Source: QHXQ01 sp036389375 (lineage in GTDB: Bacteria; Acidobacteriota; Blastocatellia; Pyrinomonadales; Pyrinomonadaceae). Taken from it: a stretch of 33,830 nucleotides of DNA. Shown piece by piece: positions 23,949-32,008 of the stretch. Below the pieces are notes generated by a model that ran no database searches, was not told the DNA's origin, and was given only the letters and a program-made list of their open reading frames with translations. Position 1 is the first letter of the stretch; every line of letters begins with the position of its first letter. The position numbers were made by a program, and so were the translations under genes. The stretch is from positions 1-33,830 of the forward strand of contig DASVQA010000231.1 of the NCBI GenBank assembly GCA_036389375.1. Reading direction: 5' to 3'.

Positions 23949-24521
23949 CTACGCGTCGCTGCCCGCTTCGCTTTCATCTTGCAGAAACTTCTGCGCGCGC
24001 ATGATGAGCACGCCGCTTGCTCCGTGCGTGATCTCGCTGTCGTAAACCATCTGCACGGCGCGCGGCAGCGAAACTTTGATACGTTCAATGCGCTCGCTGC
24101 CCTCCTGTTGCTGCTCGACGAAGCGCAGGCGGCGCGCGAGAAACAGGTGCGACGGGGAATCAATCAGCGAGGTCATCGGATCGACGCGCCCCAGCGCGAC
24201 AAGTTCGCTGGCCTCGATGCCGAGTTCTTCGCGTAGCTCGCGCCGCGCCGCCGCTTCTGGTTCTTCGCCTTCGTCAATCGCGCCGCCGACAACTTCAAAC
24301 GTCTCGCGCCCGACGGCGTAGCGAAACTCCTTCGCCAGATAAGCGAAGCCTTCATCGTCCACCGCGAGCACGGCCGCGCCCGGCTTGACCTTCGCCATCG
24401 CGTAGATGCCCGGCGTGCCGTCCGGGCGCGTCACCTGATCCTCGTTGATGGCGATCAGTTCGTGTTGGTATTTCACCGTTGACGCATTGATCGTCCACGG
24501 GCCATGTTTTCTTGGCATCAT
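23949..24521 (-). CDS. Nudix hydrolase (ADP-ribose/ADP-sugar pyrophosphatase type)
   Basis: 190 residues with a full Nudix box, G80 to I102: GAIDEG, E, then RRELREELGI. The layout (N-terminal strand domain GPWTINASTVKYQHE, then PGAAVLAVDDEGFAYLAKEFRY) fits the ADP-ribose pyrophosphatase/NudF group that splits nucleoside-diphosphate-linked compounds to NMP. It starts 7 bases after the treZ stop, with two tandem ATG codons (24521, 24518) and no strong ribosome site, so it is probably coupled to treZ. Convergent with the GH92 gene, 30 bases apart. In a trehalose operon an ADP-glucose or ADP-sugar pyrophosphatase activity would affect glycogen precursor supply, which is inference. Confidence 0.92.
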   Translation of the reverse strand: MMPRKHGPWTINASTVKYQHELIAINEDQVTRPDGTPGIYAMAKVKPGAAVLAVDDEGFAYLAKEFRYAVGRETFEVVGGAIDEGEEPEAAARRELREELGIEASELVALGRVDPMTSLIDSPSHLFLARRLRFVEQQQEGSERIERIKVSLPRAVQMVYDSEITHGASGVLIMRAQKFLQDESEAGSDA

Positions 24522-24528
24522 AACTTAA

Positions 24529-26433
24529 TCAACCGAGCAGGTAGAGCGCCGCCTGCCAGCCGTCAAGCTGCACAGACTGTTGGGCCGCATCGCCCGCAAG
24601 CGACGACGGTGGCGCAAGCCTCGCCCCCGCGCCGCCATATTTTTCAGCACCGCTCCAAAGCGCCAGCCGCCACGCGCCGCCCTGCGCGAGCGTCGGCGGG
24701 AGCGCCTGCGGCTCGTCAGCCAGATTGCAAAACAGCAGGGCGGCTGAGCCGTCCGCGTCGCCGCGCCGGATGATGAGCCAGCGGCGTGCCTCGTCGCACG
24801 CAACCTCCGTGCGGCCCTTGTCGCAATTCGACAGGCACGCGTGCCGCTTGCGGAGCGCGATCAGATCACGATGGAAGCCGAGTACCTCTGCGTGCGGCGA
24901 TTCGGCCAGACGCGACCAGACGAGTTTCGAGTGCTCGAACGTCTCCGGCGCTTGCGGGTCTGCGAAGCCGCCGACGGTCGAAACGGTCTCGCCCTCCTCC
25001 TTCGCAAACGCGGCGTACTCTTTGCGCCGCCCCTCGCGCACGCCGCGCGCCAGATCGGGATCGGTGTGGCTTGTGAAATAGAGAAACGGCGCGACCTCGC
25101 CCCACTCCTGCCCCATAAAAAGCATCGGCAGATTGGGCGCACAGAGCAGCACGGCGGCGGCCAGTTTCTGCGCGTCGAGCGAGACGAGCGAGGCCAGCCG
25201 ATCGCCCCAGTAGCCGTTGGCGATCTGGTCGTGATTCTGCGTGCAGATGACGAACTGCTCGCCCGGCCGCTCAGCCGAAGACGTGCCGTGCCGCCTGCGC
25301 CGGAACTCCGACGCCCGACCGTCGTAAACGAATCCTTCCTTGAGCGCCTGCGCCAGATCGGCCACGCGGCCGAAGTCTGCGAAGTAGCCGCGCTCCGTGC
25401 GGGTCAGGAGCGCGTGCAGCGCGTGGTGGAAGTCGTCGCTCCATTGTGCATCGAGACCGTAGCCGCACGCGTCGGCAGGTTTAATCACGCGCACGTCGTT
25501 CAGATCGCTCTCGGCAATCGTCCAAGCCATGCGCCCCAACGCACGCGCCTGCGCGCTGAAGGCGGCGGCGACTTCCGCGAGCAGGTGGCGCGGGCTGATG
25601 TCGATGATGCGATGGACGGCATCGAGGCGGAGCGCATCCACGTGATACTCGGTCAACCAGTAGAGCGCGTTCTCGACGAAGTAGCGACGCACGCCGTCTG
25701 AATAGGCGTCGTCGAAGTTGAGCGCGTCGCCCCAGGGCGTGCGGTAGTCGTGCGTGAAGATGGGCGCGTAAACGCCGAGGTAGTTGCCTTCGGGGCCGAG
25801 ATGGTTATAGACCACGTCGAGCACGACGGCCAGCCCCGCGCCGTGACAGGCATCGATCAATCGCTTGAGGCCCGAAGGGCCGCCGTAGGTTGATTGCGGC
25901 GCGTAGCTGTGCGCGCCGTCATAACCCCAGTTGCGCCCGCCGGGAAACTCCCCGACCGGCATCAACTCGACCGCCGTGATGCCCAAGTGTTTCAGGTGAT
26001 CGAGTTTCGGGATGATGCTCTCGAAAGTGCCCTCCGGCGTGAACGTGCCGGTGTGCAGTTCGTAGATCAAAAACTCTTTGAGCGGCAGCCCGCGCCAGTT
26101 TTTGTCCGACCAAACAAATTCCGCCGGGTCGAGCACGCGCGAAGGGCCGTGTACCCCGTGCGGCTGCCAGCGCGAGACGGGGTCGGGTCGCTCCTGCGCG
26201 TCGTCGATCACGTAGAGATAGTCTGCGCCCGCGCCGACGCCGGGCACGACGATCTCGAAGATGTCGTCCGCGCGCCGCGCGAGTGGAAAGGTGCGGGCCT
26301 CGTCGCCGACAAGTTTGACGGCGAGTCGTTCGGCGCGCGGGGCCCAGACGCGGAACTGCGTCGAGCCATCGGGCAGAGGGCGCGCGCCGAATTGCAGTTG
26401 CCAGGGCGCGAGGCTGGTTTCAGAGGTGGTCAT
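24529..26433 (-). CDS. treZ: Malto-oligosyltrehalose trehalohydrolase (TreZ)
   Basis: 634 residues from ATG 26433 (frame open to TTG 26475). A cytoplasmic GH13 enzyme that cuts trehalose from maltooligosyl-trehalose made by TreY. An N-terminal CBM48-like domain (LQFGARPLPDGSTQFRVWAP) precedes the (beta/alpha)8 barrel. Visible GH13 regions: YELHTGTFTPEGTF, VVLDVVYNHLGPEGNY, nucleophile Asp271 in ALRLDAVHRI, acid/base Glu308 in TIAESDLND, and Asp402 in CTQNHDQIANG. LFMGQEWGE near the end of the barrel is typical. It follows treY by 66 bases. Weak ribosome site. Length and motifs are normal. Confidence 0.96.
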   Translation of the reverse strand: MTTSETSLAPWQLQFGARPLPDGSTQFRVWAPRAERLAVKLVGDEARTFPLARRADDIFEIVVPGVGAGADYLYVIDDAQERPDPVSRWQPHGVHGPSRVLDPAEFVWSDKNWRGLPLKEFLIYELHTGTFTPEGTFESIIPKLDHLKHLGITAVELMPVGEFPGGRNWGYDGAHSYAPQSTYGGPSGLKRLIDACHGAGLAVVLDVVYNHLGPEGNYLGVYAPIFTHDYRTPWGDALNFDDAYSDGVRRYFVENALYWLTEYHVDALRLDAVHRIIDISPRHLLAEVAAAFSAQARALGRMAWTIAESDLNDVRVIKPADACGYGLDAQWSDDFHHALHALLTRTERGYFADFGRVADLAQALKEGFVYDGRASEFRRRRHGTSSAERPGEQFVICTQNHDQIANGYWGDRLASLVSLDAQKLAAAVLLCAPNLPMLFMGQEWGEVAPFLYFTSHTDPDLARGVREGRRKEYAAFAKEEGETVSTVGGFADPQAPETFEHSKLVWSRLAESPHAEVLGFHRDLIALRKRHACLSNCDKGRTEVACDEARRWLIIRRGDADGSAALLFCNLADEPQALPPTLAQGGAWRLALWSGAEKYGGAGARLAPPSSLAGDAAQQSVQLDGWQAALYLLG

Positions 26434-26499
26434 TGATCTCAGGCGGTGCGGACTTTGCGGGCGCATAAACGGCAAGACGCGAGCCTTGCGCCGTTCGTT

Positions 26500-29472
26500 T
26501 CAACGCACGCGTTCGAGCAACGCGACCGGCAGCGGCGATAGAACGTCTGCGAGCCTGAGCGCCTGCTCGCCCGGCCGGTCGTGCGCGGTGAATTCGCGCC
26601 CCGTGAACACGTCGCGGTAGCGCGTCGCGCCAAACTGCGCGTCGAGCGGCAAGACCGTGTCGGCCCAGAGCGTCGGGCTGAGCGCGAGCGACGGCGCGCG
26701 CGTCACGCCCAGGCCGACGAAGAAGCGCGCGGCGAGCGCCAGCACCTCCTGCTCGCCATGTTTGCGCGCAAAGGCCAAGACGTGTTCGGCGCGTGCGCCG
26801 CGTGCGGCAAGCGGCAGGTAATCGCCGGCCGAGAAGATTTCGCTGTGCGCCTGACGAAAGCTGAGCGCGCGCTGGGTGATGAACAACTTGATGCGCCCGT
26901 CGGCCGGTTCGCGCAACATTTCATCGAGCAGCGCGGAGGTATCGGCGCGCGCATCTTGCGGGAGCGTCGCCAGCAGCGCACGGCGCTGGTCATAGTCCAC
27001 CGGGCGGCGGTTGTCCGGGTCAACCAGACAGAAATGCCACAACTCCGTGCCCTGATAAAAGTCGGGCACGCCGGGCGCGGTTATCTTCAGAAGCGTCTGC
27101 GCGAGCGAGTTGAGCATGCCGGCGCGGGCGGTGGTCTGTTGAAACTCGATGAAGTCGAACAGGAATTGATTGGTCGCATCCGGTCGGAGCACCATCTGGA
27201 TAAACTCGCGCACGGCGCGCTCGTAATCCTCGTCCGGGTTGACCCAGCTTGTGTGCAGCTTGGCCTCTTTGAGCGCCTTGAACATGTAAGCCTGTATGCG
27301 CGCGACGTAGGCCGCGTGCTCGTCGGCGTTCATCGGGCGCAGCGGCCAAGAGCCGACGAGCGTTTGATAGAGCAGATATTCTTCGTTCGCGTCGGGCACG
27401 GCTGCGCCGTCGTGTGTGACCTTCTGCGTGCGGTTTAGTTCGCGCCAGCGTGCGATGGTGCGCTGCCACACCTCGGGCATCTCGGAGAGCGCGTTGATGC
27501 GTGCGCGCACGTCTTCGCTGCGCTTGGTGTCGTGCGTGGCAGTTGCGGCGAGCGTGTGCGGCCACGTCGCCTGTCGCGCCTGATTGCGCTGATGAAAGTC
27601 TGCGACCGAGACGCCGAAGCTGTCCGGCTCGCCGCCAACCTCATTCAGCGACGCGAGCGGGTAATAACGATAAAACGCGGTGTCCTCCAAGCCCTTCGCC
27701 ATCACGGGACTCGTCAACTGCTGGAAGCGGAGCACGAAGTCGCGGCGCTCGGCGCGCTCGGCCGTCGTCAAACCCTTTGGATCGTCGAGCAGCAGCAGCG
27801 AGGCGATGAAGTCGAAGATGGATGCGCTGAGCGCCGGATTGCGGCGTTTGGCGGCGCGCACGGCCGTCGTGATGTGCAGCCGGTCGGCGGCGCTCACGGA
27901 CGTGTGCCGGCGGCGTATGTAGGTGCGATAGACGGGGAAGCAGGCGATGAGTTCGCTCAAAGCATCGTGCAGACTGTTGAACGTGAAGTCGCGCGACCAG
28001 CGATGCTGCTCCGAGATGCGGTCGAGCCGGCGCGCGAGCACCTGCAACTCGCTCGACATCGCCACGCGCAGCACGAGTTTCTTCGATTGATAGAGCAGAT
28101 CGCCAAAGTTGACGCGCGCGCCGGTGAACTCCGCATACAAATCGCGGAACGGTTGCGCGTTGCGCTGTTCGACAAAGACGCCGTTCAGCAGGTTCATAAA
28201 ATCGTAGCCGGTCGTGCCATGCACGGGCCACTCGCGGCGCAGTTCTTCGTCGTGACCGAGAATCTTTTCGACCACGATGTAACAGGGAGGCTGCGACCGT
28301 GCGGGCGCGGCGGTGGTTGTCGCGTCAACGCCTGCGCCGGCCACGGCCGCCAGTGAGCGCGCGCGGCCTTCGGCCGCCGCCGCTTCGCGCTGCACGTCGG
28401 TCAGGTACTTCTCAGGGTTGTGCAAGCCGTCAACGTGATCAATCCGCAAGCCCGTGACCAGCCCCTGCTTCATCAGGCGCAGCACGATCTCATGCACGGC
28501 CGTGAAGACGGGGCGCTCCTCGACGCGCACGGCCGCCAGTTCGTTGATGTCGAAGAAGCGACGATAGTTGATCTCGTCCGCCGCGACGCGCCAGTAGCTC
28601 AGACGGTAAGCCTGCTCGCTGAGCAGTTGCTCAAGGCGATCAAAACTCTGCGGTTGACCTTTGATGCCGTTCAGCACGAGCAGTGCCTCGTGGACGGCGC
28701 GGCGCACCTCGCCCGTCTCTTTGACCAGATTGGCGAGGCGACGCTTGATCACCTCTTTTTCGCGGCGGCGCTCGCGCACCTGTGCGGGGTCTGTCTCGGT
28801 GCGTGGCGGCAGGTGCGTGAGCGCCGTGATGATGCTCTCCAGTTCGAGCACGTCGGCGTGCGTATCGGGTAGATGCTGCTTCACGCTTTGCAGCGCGAGG
28901 TTGAGGATGTGCGTCATGGTGCGCGGCGCGATGGGCAGTTGCGTCTCGTAATAATTGACGAAGAACGCGCCGCCGCGATAGCTCAGCTTGATCTCCTGAT
29001 TCTCAAGCACGCGCCCGTACTGTTCGCCGAGAATCGGCAGCAGCACCTTGTCCTGCAAGTTCTGGTTGGGTGGATGCCAGTCCACGTCGAAGAAGCGCGC
29101 GTAGGGCGAACTGGGGCCGTTCTCCAACAGGTCGAGCCACCAGCGATTGTCCGAACCGGCGATGCACATGTGGTTCGGCACAACGTCCATCAGCAGCCCC
29201 ATGCCGCGCCCGCGCAACTCGCGCGCGAAGGCGACGAACTCCTCCTCCGTGCCCAACTCAGGATTGATGCGCGCATGATCCACTATGTCGTAGCCATGCA
29301 GGCTGCCGGGCCGCGCTTTCAGGATCGGAGCCGAATAGACATCGCTCACGCCGAGCGCGGCCAGATAGGCGACGAGTTCACGGGCCTCGGCGAAAGTGAA
29401 ATCCTTGTTGAACTGTAGGCGGTAGGTGGCGACTGGCGTGCGCGGCTGTGTCGCTGGTTGAGAATCTTTCAC
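26500..29472 (-). CDS. treY: Malto-oligosyltrehalose synthase (TreY)
   Basis: 990 residues, GH13 enzyme that converts the reducing-end alpha-1,4 link of maltodextrin to alpha,alpha-1,1. Starts at GTG 29472, the only start near the family N-terminus (ATYRLQFNKDFTF). Motifs: SAPILKARPGSLHGYD, GLLMDVVPNHM, nucleophile Asp345 in GLRIDHVDGL, Glu402 in IVVEKILGHDEEL, and TATHDTKRSEDVRAR. About 30 residues of Ala/Arg/Thr-rich filler (about 363-395, EAAAAEGRARSL...TTTAAPARSQ) lie between the nucleophile and the acid/base, making it longer than many relatives. A palindrome 28-43 bases upstream may be an operator. Works with TreZ to make trehalose from glycogen. Confidence 0.96.
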   Translation of the reverse strand: MKDSQPATQPRTPVATYRLQFNKDFTFAEARELVAYLAALGVSDVYSAPILKARPGSLHGYDIVDHARINPELGTEEEFVAFARELRGRGMGLLMDVVPNHMCIAGSDNRWWLDLLENGPSSPYARFFDVDWHPPNQNLQDKVLLPILGEQYGRVLENQEIKLSYRGGAFFVNYYETQLPIAPRTMTHILNLALQSVKQHLPDTHADVLELESIITALTHLPPRTETDPAQVRERRREKEVIKRRLANLVKETGEVRRAVHEALLVLNGIKGQPQSFDRLEQLLSEQAYRLSYWRVAADEINYRRFFDINELAAVRVEERPVFTAVHEIVLRLMKQGLVTGLRIDHVDGLHNPEKYLTDVQREAAAAEGRARSLAAVAGAGVDATTTAAPARSQPPCYIVVEKILGHDEELRREWPVHGTTGYDFMNLLNGVFVEQRNAQPFRDLYAEFTGARVNFGDLLYQSKKLVLRVAMSSELQVLARRLDRISEQHRWSRDFTFNSLHDALSELIACFPVYRTYIRRRHTSVSAADRLHITTAVRAAKRRNPALSASIFDFIASLLLLDDPKGLTTAERAERRDFVLRFQQLTSPVMAKGLEDTAFYRYYPLASLNEVGGEPDSFGVSVADFHQRNQARQATWPHTLAATATHDTKRSEDVRARINALSEMPEVWQRTIARWRELNRTQKVTHDGAAVPDANEEYLLYQTLVGSWPLRPMNADEHAAYVARIQAYMFKALKEAKLHTSWVNPDEDYERAVREFIQMVLRPDATNQFLFDFIEFQQTTARAGMLNSLAQTLLKITAPGVPDFYQGTELWHFCLVDPDNRRPVDYDQRRALLATLPQDARADTSALLDEMLREPADGRIKLFITQRALSFRQAHSEIFSAGDYLPLAARGARAEHVLAFARKHGEQEVLALAARFFVGLGVTRAPSLALSPTLWADTVLPLDAQFGATRYRDVFTGREFTAHDRPGEQALRLADVLSPLPVALLERVR

Positions 29473-29500
29473 CGTGCTGCAACCGGATCAACTAGCCCGC

Positions 29501-29515
29501 GCCGGTGTCACCGGC
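29501..29515. promoter_or_regulatory. 15-bp palindrome upstream of treY
   Basis: GCCGGTG-T-CACCGGC is a perfect inverted repeat about 30 bases before the treY GTG, within the 213-base gap after treS. No other regulatory element or gene was seen in that gap. It could bind a regulator or be a short stem-loop; high GC raises the odds of chance. Confidence 0.4.
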
Positions 29516-29685
29516 CGGGCGGTTGAGGCCGCTCCTTCCCTGTCTGATCGATAGCGCGCTTGCAGGGCATGAGCATAACTCAGACCCGAACGCTAATGCC
29601 AGATTGGCGCGCATGGAAGACAGTCGAACAAAATATGCGCCGCCGCGCGCATGCGTCCGCCCGCTTGCGTACAGAGCGCACGCGC

Positions 29686-31338
29686 TCAGGCGCGGCGCAG
29701 CGTGAACCAGTAGAAGCCCCACGGGCTGAGCGCGAGTTGATAAGGCGCTTTGCCGATCTGCGGAAAGGGCGTCTCGCCGAGCATCTCGACGGGCGTCGCG
29801 CCGGCCAAGTGTTGCAGGTCGAGTTCGACCGGCTGCGCGTGCTGCGAGAGATTGAAGACGCAGAGCACTACGTCGTCGCCATAGTGCCGCGTGAAGGCGA
29901 AGATCTTGCGATTCTCCGGTTTGACGAACTCCATCGTGCCGCGCCCGAAGACGGGATGCCGCTTGCGCTGGTGGATCATCTGCCGCATCCAGTGCAGCAG
30001 CGACGTGTCGTAACGGCGCTGCGATTCGACGTTGACCGATTGATAGCCATAAACCGGATTACTGATGACGGGAAAATAAAGCTGCTCGAAGTCTGCCTGC
30101 GAAAAGCCCGCGTTGCGATCCGCAGACCATTGCATCGGCGTGCGAACACCGTCGCGGTCGCCCAGGTAAACATTGTCGCCCATGCCAATCTCGTCGCCGT
30201 AGTAGAGGAACGGACTGCCGGGCAGCGAAAAGAGCAGACTGTGCAGCAGCTTGATCCGCAGCCGGCTATTATCGAGGAGCGGCGCGAGGCGGCGGCGTAT
30301 GCCGACGTTGAGGCGCATGCGCCGGTCTTTCGCATACTCGTTATAGAGATAATCGCGCTCCTCGTCTGTCACCATCTCAAGTGTCAGTTCGTCGTGATTG
30401 CGCAGGAACATGCCCCACTGGCAGTTGGCGGGGATGGCAGGCGTGCGCTCAAGAATTTCGACGATGGGGCGACGATCCTCCTGCCTGAGCGCCATGAAGA
30501 GGCGCGGCATGATCGGGAAGTGGTAGCCCATCTGAAACTCGTCGCCGTCGCCAAAATAGGCGACCACGTCTTCGGGCCACTGGTTCGCTTCCGCGAGCAG
30601 CAGGGCATTGGGGAAACGCTCGGCCACGTGGGCACGCAGGCGGCGTAGAAAGGCGTGCGTCTCAGGCAGGTTCTCGCAGTTCGTGCCCTCGCGCTCGTAG
30701 AGATAAGGGACGGCGTCCACGCGGAAGCCGTCTATGCCAAGCTCGAGCCAGAAGTCCACCGCATCGAGCATGGCGCGCTGGACTTGCGGGTTGTCGTAGT
30801 TCAGGTCGGGCTGATGGCTGAAGAAGCGATGCCAGAAGAAGGCTTGCGCCGTCTCGTCCCACGTCCAATTGGATTTCTCCGTGTCGGTGAAGATGATGCG
30901 CGCTTCCTTGTAGCGGTCGGGCGTGTCGCTCCACACGTACCAGTCGCGTTTGGGCGAATCGGGCGCGCGGCGCGATTCCTGAAACCAGGGATGCTGATCG
31001 GAGGTGTGGTTCACGACCAGATCGGTGATGACGCGTATGCCGCGCGCGTGGGCGGCGGCGAGAAACTGTTTGAAGTCATCCAGCGTGCCGTATTCGGGCA
31101 GAATGGCGTAATAGTCTGCGATGTCGTAACCGCCATCGCGCAAGGGCGAGGCGTACATCGGCAGCAGCCAGAGACAATCAACGCCGAGCCATTCGATGTA
31201 GTCTAGTTTCGCGGTCAGGCCGCGAAAGTCGCCGATGCCGTCGCCGTTCGCGTCGTAGAAGCCGCGCACATAGACCTCGTAAAAGACCGCGTCCTTGTAC
31301 CACAGGGGATCGTCGCGGAGTCGGTTCTCGTCAGCCAT
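29686..31338 (-). CDS. treS: Trehalose synthase, maltose isomerising (TreS)
   Basis: 550 residues; interconverts maltose and trehalose. GH13_16 features: WYKDAVFYEVYVRGFYDANG at the start, GYDIADYYAILPEYG, DLVVNHTSDQHPWF, nucleophile Asp208 in GFRVDAVPYL, acid/base Glu250 in LLLAEANQWPED, and Asp316 in FLRNHDELTLEM, then GDRDGVRTPMQW. The frame stays open to 31737, but that part is antisense to another gene; ATG 31338 has AGGTG at 7 bases and matches the family N-terminus. No maltokinase (Pep2) domain is fused. First gene of the minus-strand trehalose cluster. Confidence 0.96.
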   Translation of the reverse strand: MADENRLRDDPLWYKDAVFYEVYVRGFYDANGDGIGDFRGLTAKLDYIEWLGVDCLWLLPMYASPLRDGGYDIADYYAILPEYGTLDDFKQFLAAAHARGIRVITDLVVNHTSDQHPWFQESRRAPDSPKRDWYVWSDTPDRYKEARIIFTDTEKSNWTWDETAQAFFWHRFFSHQPDLNYDNPQVQRAMLDAVDFWLELGIDGFRVDAVPYLYEREGTNCENLPETHAFLRRLRAHVAERFPNALLLAEANQWPEDVVAYFGDGDEFQMGYHFPIMPRLFMALRQEDRRPIVEILERTPAIPANCQWGMFLRNHDELTLEMVTDEERDYLYNEYAKDRRMRLNVGIRRRLAPLLDNSRLRIKLLHSLLFSLPGSPFLYYGDEIGMGDNVYLGDRDGVRTPMQWSADRNAGFSQADFEQLYFPVISNPVYGYQSVNVESQRRYDTSLLHWMRQMIHQRKRHPVFGRGTMEFVKPENRKIFAFTRHYGDDVVLCVFNLSQHAQPVELDLQHLAGATPVEMLGETPFPQIGKAPYQLALSPWGFYWFTLRRA

Positions 31339-31431
31339 CCGCAGCACCTGCCGTTTGGAGTTGGAAGAAAGTTGACCTGCAAGATAGCCGCGCCTGCCCG
31401 CGAAATGCAAGACCGGCGCGCGATCTGTCGG

Positions 31432-31461
31432 CTGCCATTCAAAGTAGGCTTGCGTTACAAT
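31432..31461 (+). promoter_or_regulatory. Candidate sigma-70 promoter for the small basic protein gene
   Basis: CTGCCA (31432-31437), 18-base spacer, TACAAT (31456-31461). The -10 is one base from consensus. It would start transcription near 31468, 58 bases before ATG 31526. Confidence 0.45.
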
Positions 31462-31525
31462 GCGCCAAAACCCCCAACCGAAATTATTTGAGACGCGGGC
31501 CAGCGGGCATCCACAAGGAGGAGAG

Positions 31526-31750
31526 ATGGCGAACAAGAGCAGGAACAAGAGCAACCAGCCGCCAACCGGCGAGGGCAAGAAACAGAATCCGCAGCCGGGT
31601 GCGCCGGAGAAGTTGCACAAGCGTTCCATCGGCGCGCAGGCACAGCACGGGCACGGCGAGTTGAATCTGGGCACGGACGAAGATGAAGCGGCCGCCACGC
31701 CGCGCCCACCCGCCGCCAAGAACCCTAAGCGGCCCAAAGCCGGCCGTTAA
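31526..31750 (+). CDS. Small basic, disordered hypothetical protein
   Basis: 74 residues, rich in Lys, Asn, Pro, Gln and Ala (MANKSRNKSNQPP... to KNPKRPKAGR), with an acidic patch LGTDEDEAAA near the middle. The ATG follows AAGGAGGAGAG, one of the best ribosome sites in the window, so expression is likely strong. No signal peptide, membrane segment or known fold; it may bind nucleic acid by charge (inference). It is divergent from treS and reads toward pgi. The frame opens further upstream to 31460 but lacks a ribosome site there. Confidence 0.75.
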   Translation: MANKSRNKSNQPPTGEGKKQNPQPGAPEKLHKRSIGAQAQHGHGELNLGTDEDEAAATPRPPAAKNPKRPKAGR

Positions 31751-31872
31751 AGCGCGTGCGCGCGGGCGCGGCGAGTTGATCGATTAACCGCGCCTGCGCG
31801 CAACCGCAGCGGGCGCGGCGCGTTGCCTGTTGTCGCGTAGCTCCACTTCGATCACTCTGCGCTGAACTTGAC

Positions 31873-31904
31873 CGCGCCGACGCCAAAGCTTCCGCGTCGG
31901 CGCG
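31873..31904. promoter_or_regulatory. Strong 11-bp hairpin before pgi
   Basis: CGCGCCGACGC (31873-31883) pairs perfectly with GCGTCGGCGCG (31894-31904) around 10 bases containing AAGCTT. No T-run follows, so it may be a factor-dependent stop for the small gene or an operator just upstream of the pgi promoter. The rest of 31751-32008 holds no gene. Confidence 0.6.
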
Positions 31905-31914
31905 CGAATAATGA

Positions 31915-31943
31915 TTGACAGCCACACCTTCCTGCAATAACTT
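31915..31943 (+). promoter_or_regulatory. Candidate sigma-70 promoter of pgi
   Basis: Perfect TTGACA (31915-31920), 17-base spacer, weak TAACTT (31938-31943). About 65 bases before the pgi ATG and directly after the 11-bp hairpin. Confidence 0.45.
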
Positions 31944-32008
31944 GGCACGCCCGCTTGCACGGTCGCACTGGCCCAAATTCACGCATCGCTTGAAGGAGAA
32001 CCCGTTTG

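Noticed and set aside
29560..30648. Long plus-strand open frame over treS
   Set aside because: Antisense shadow caused by high GC; the minus-strand enzyme has all family motifs.
31339..31737. N-terminal extension of TreS
   Set aside because: Cys/Pro-rich sequence antisense to the small gene at 31526; TreS family start is at 31338.
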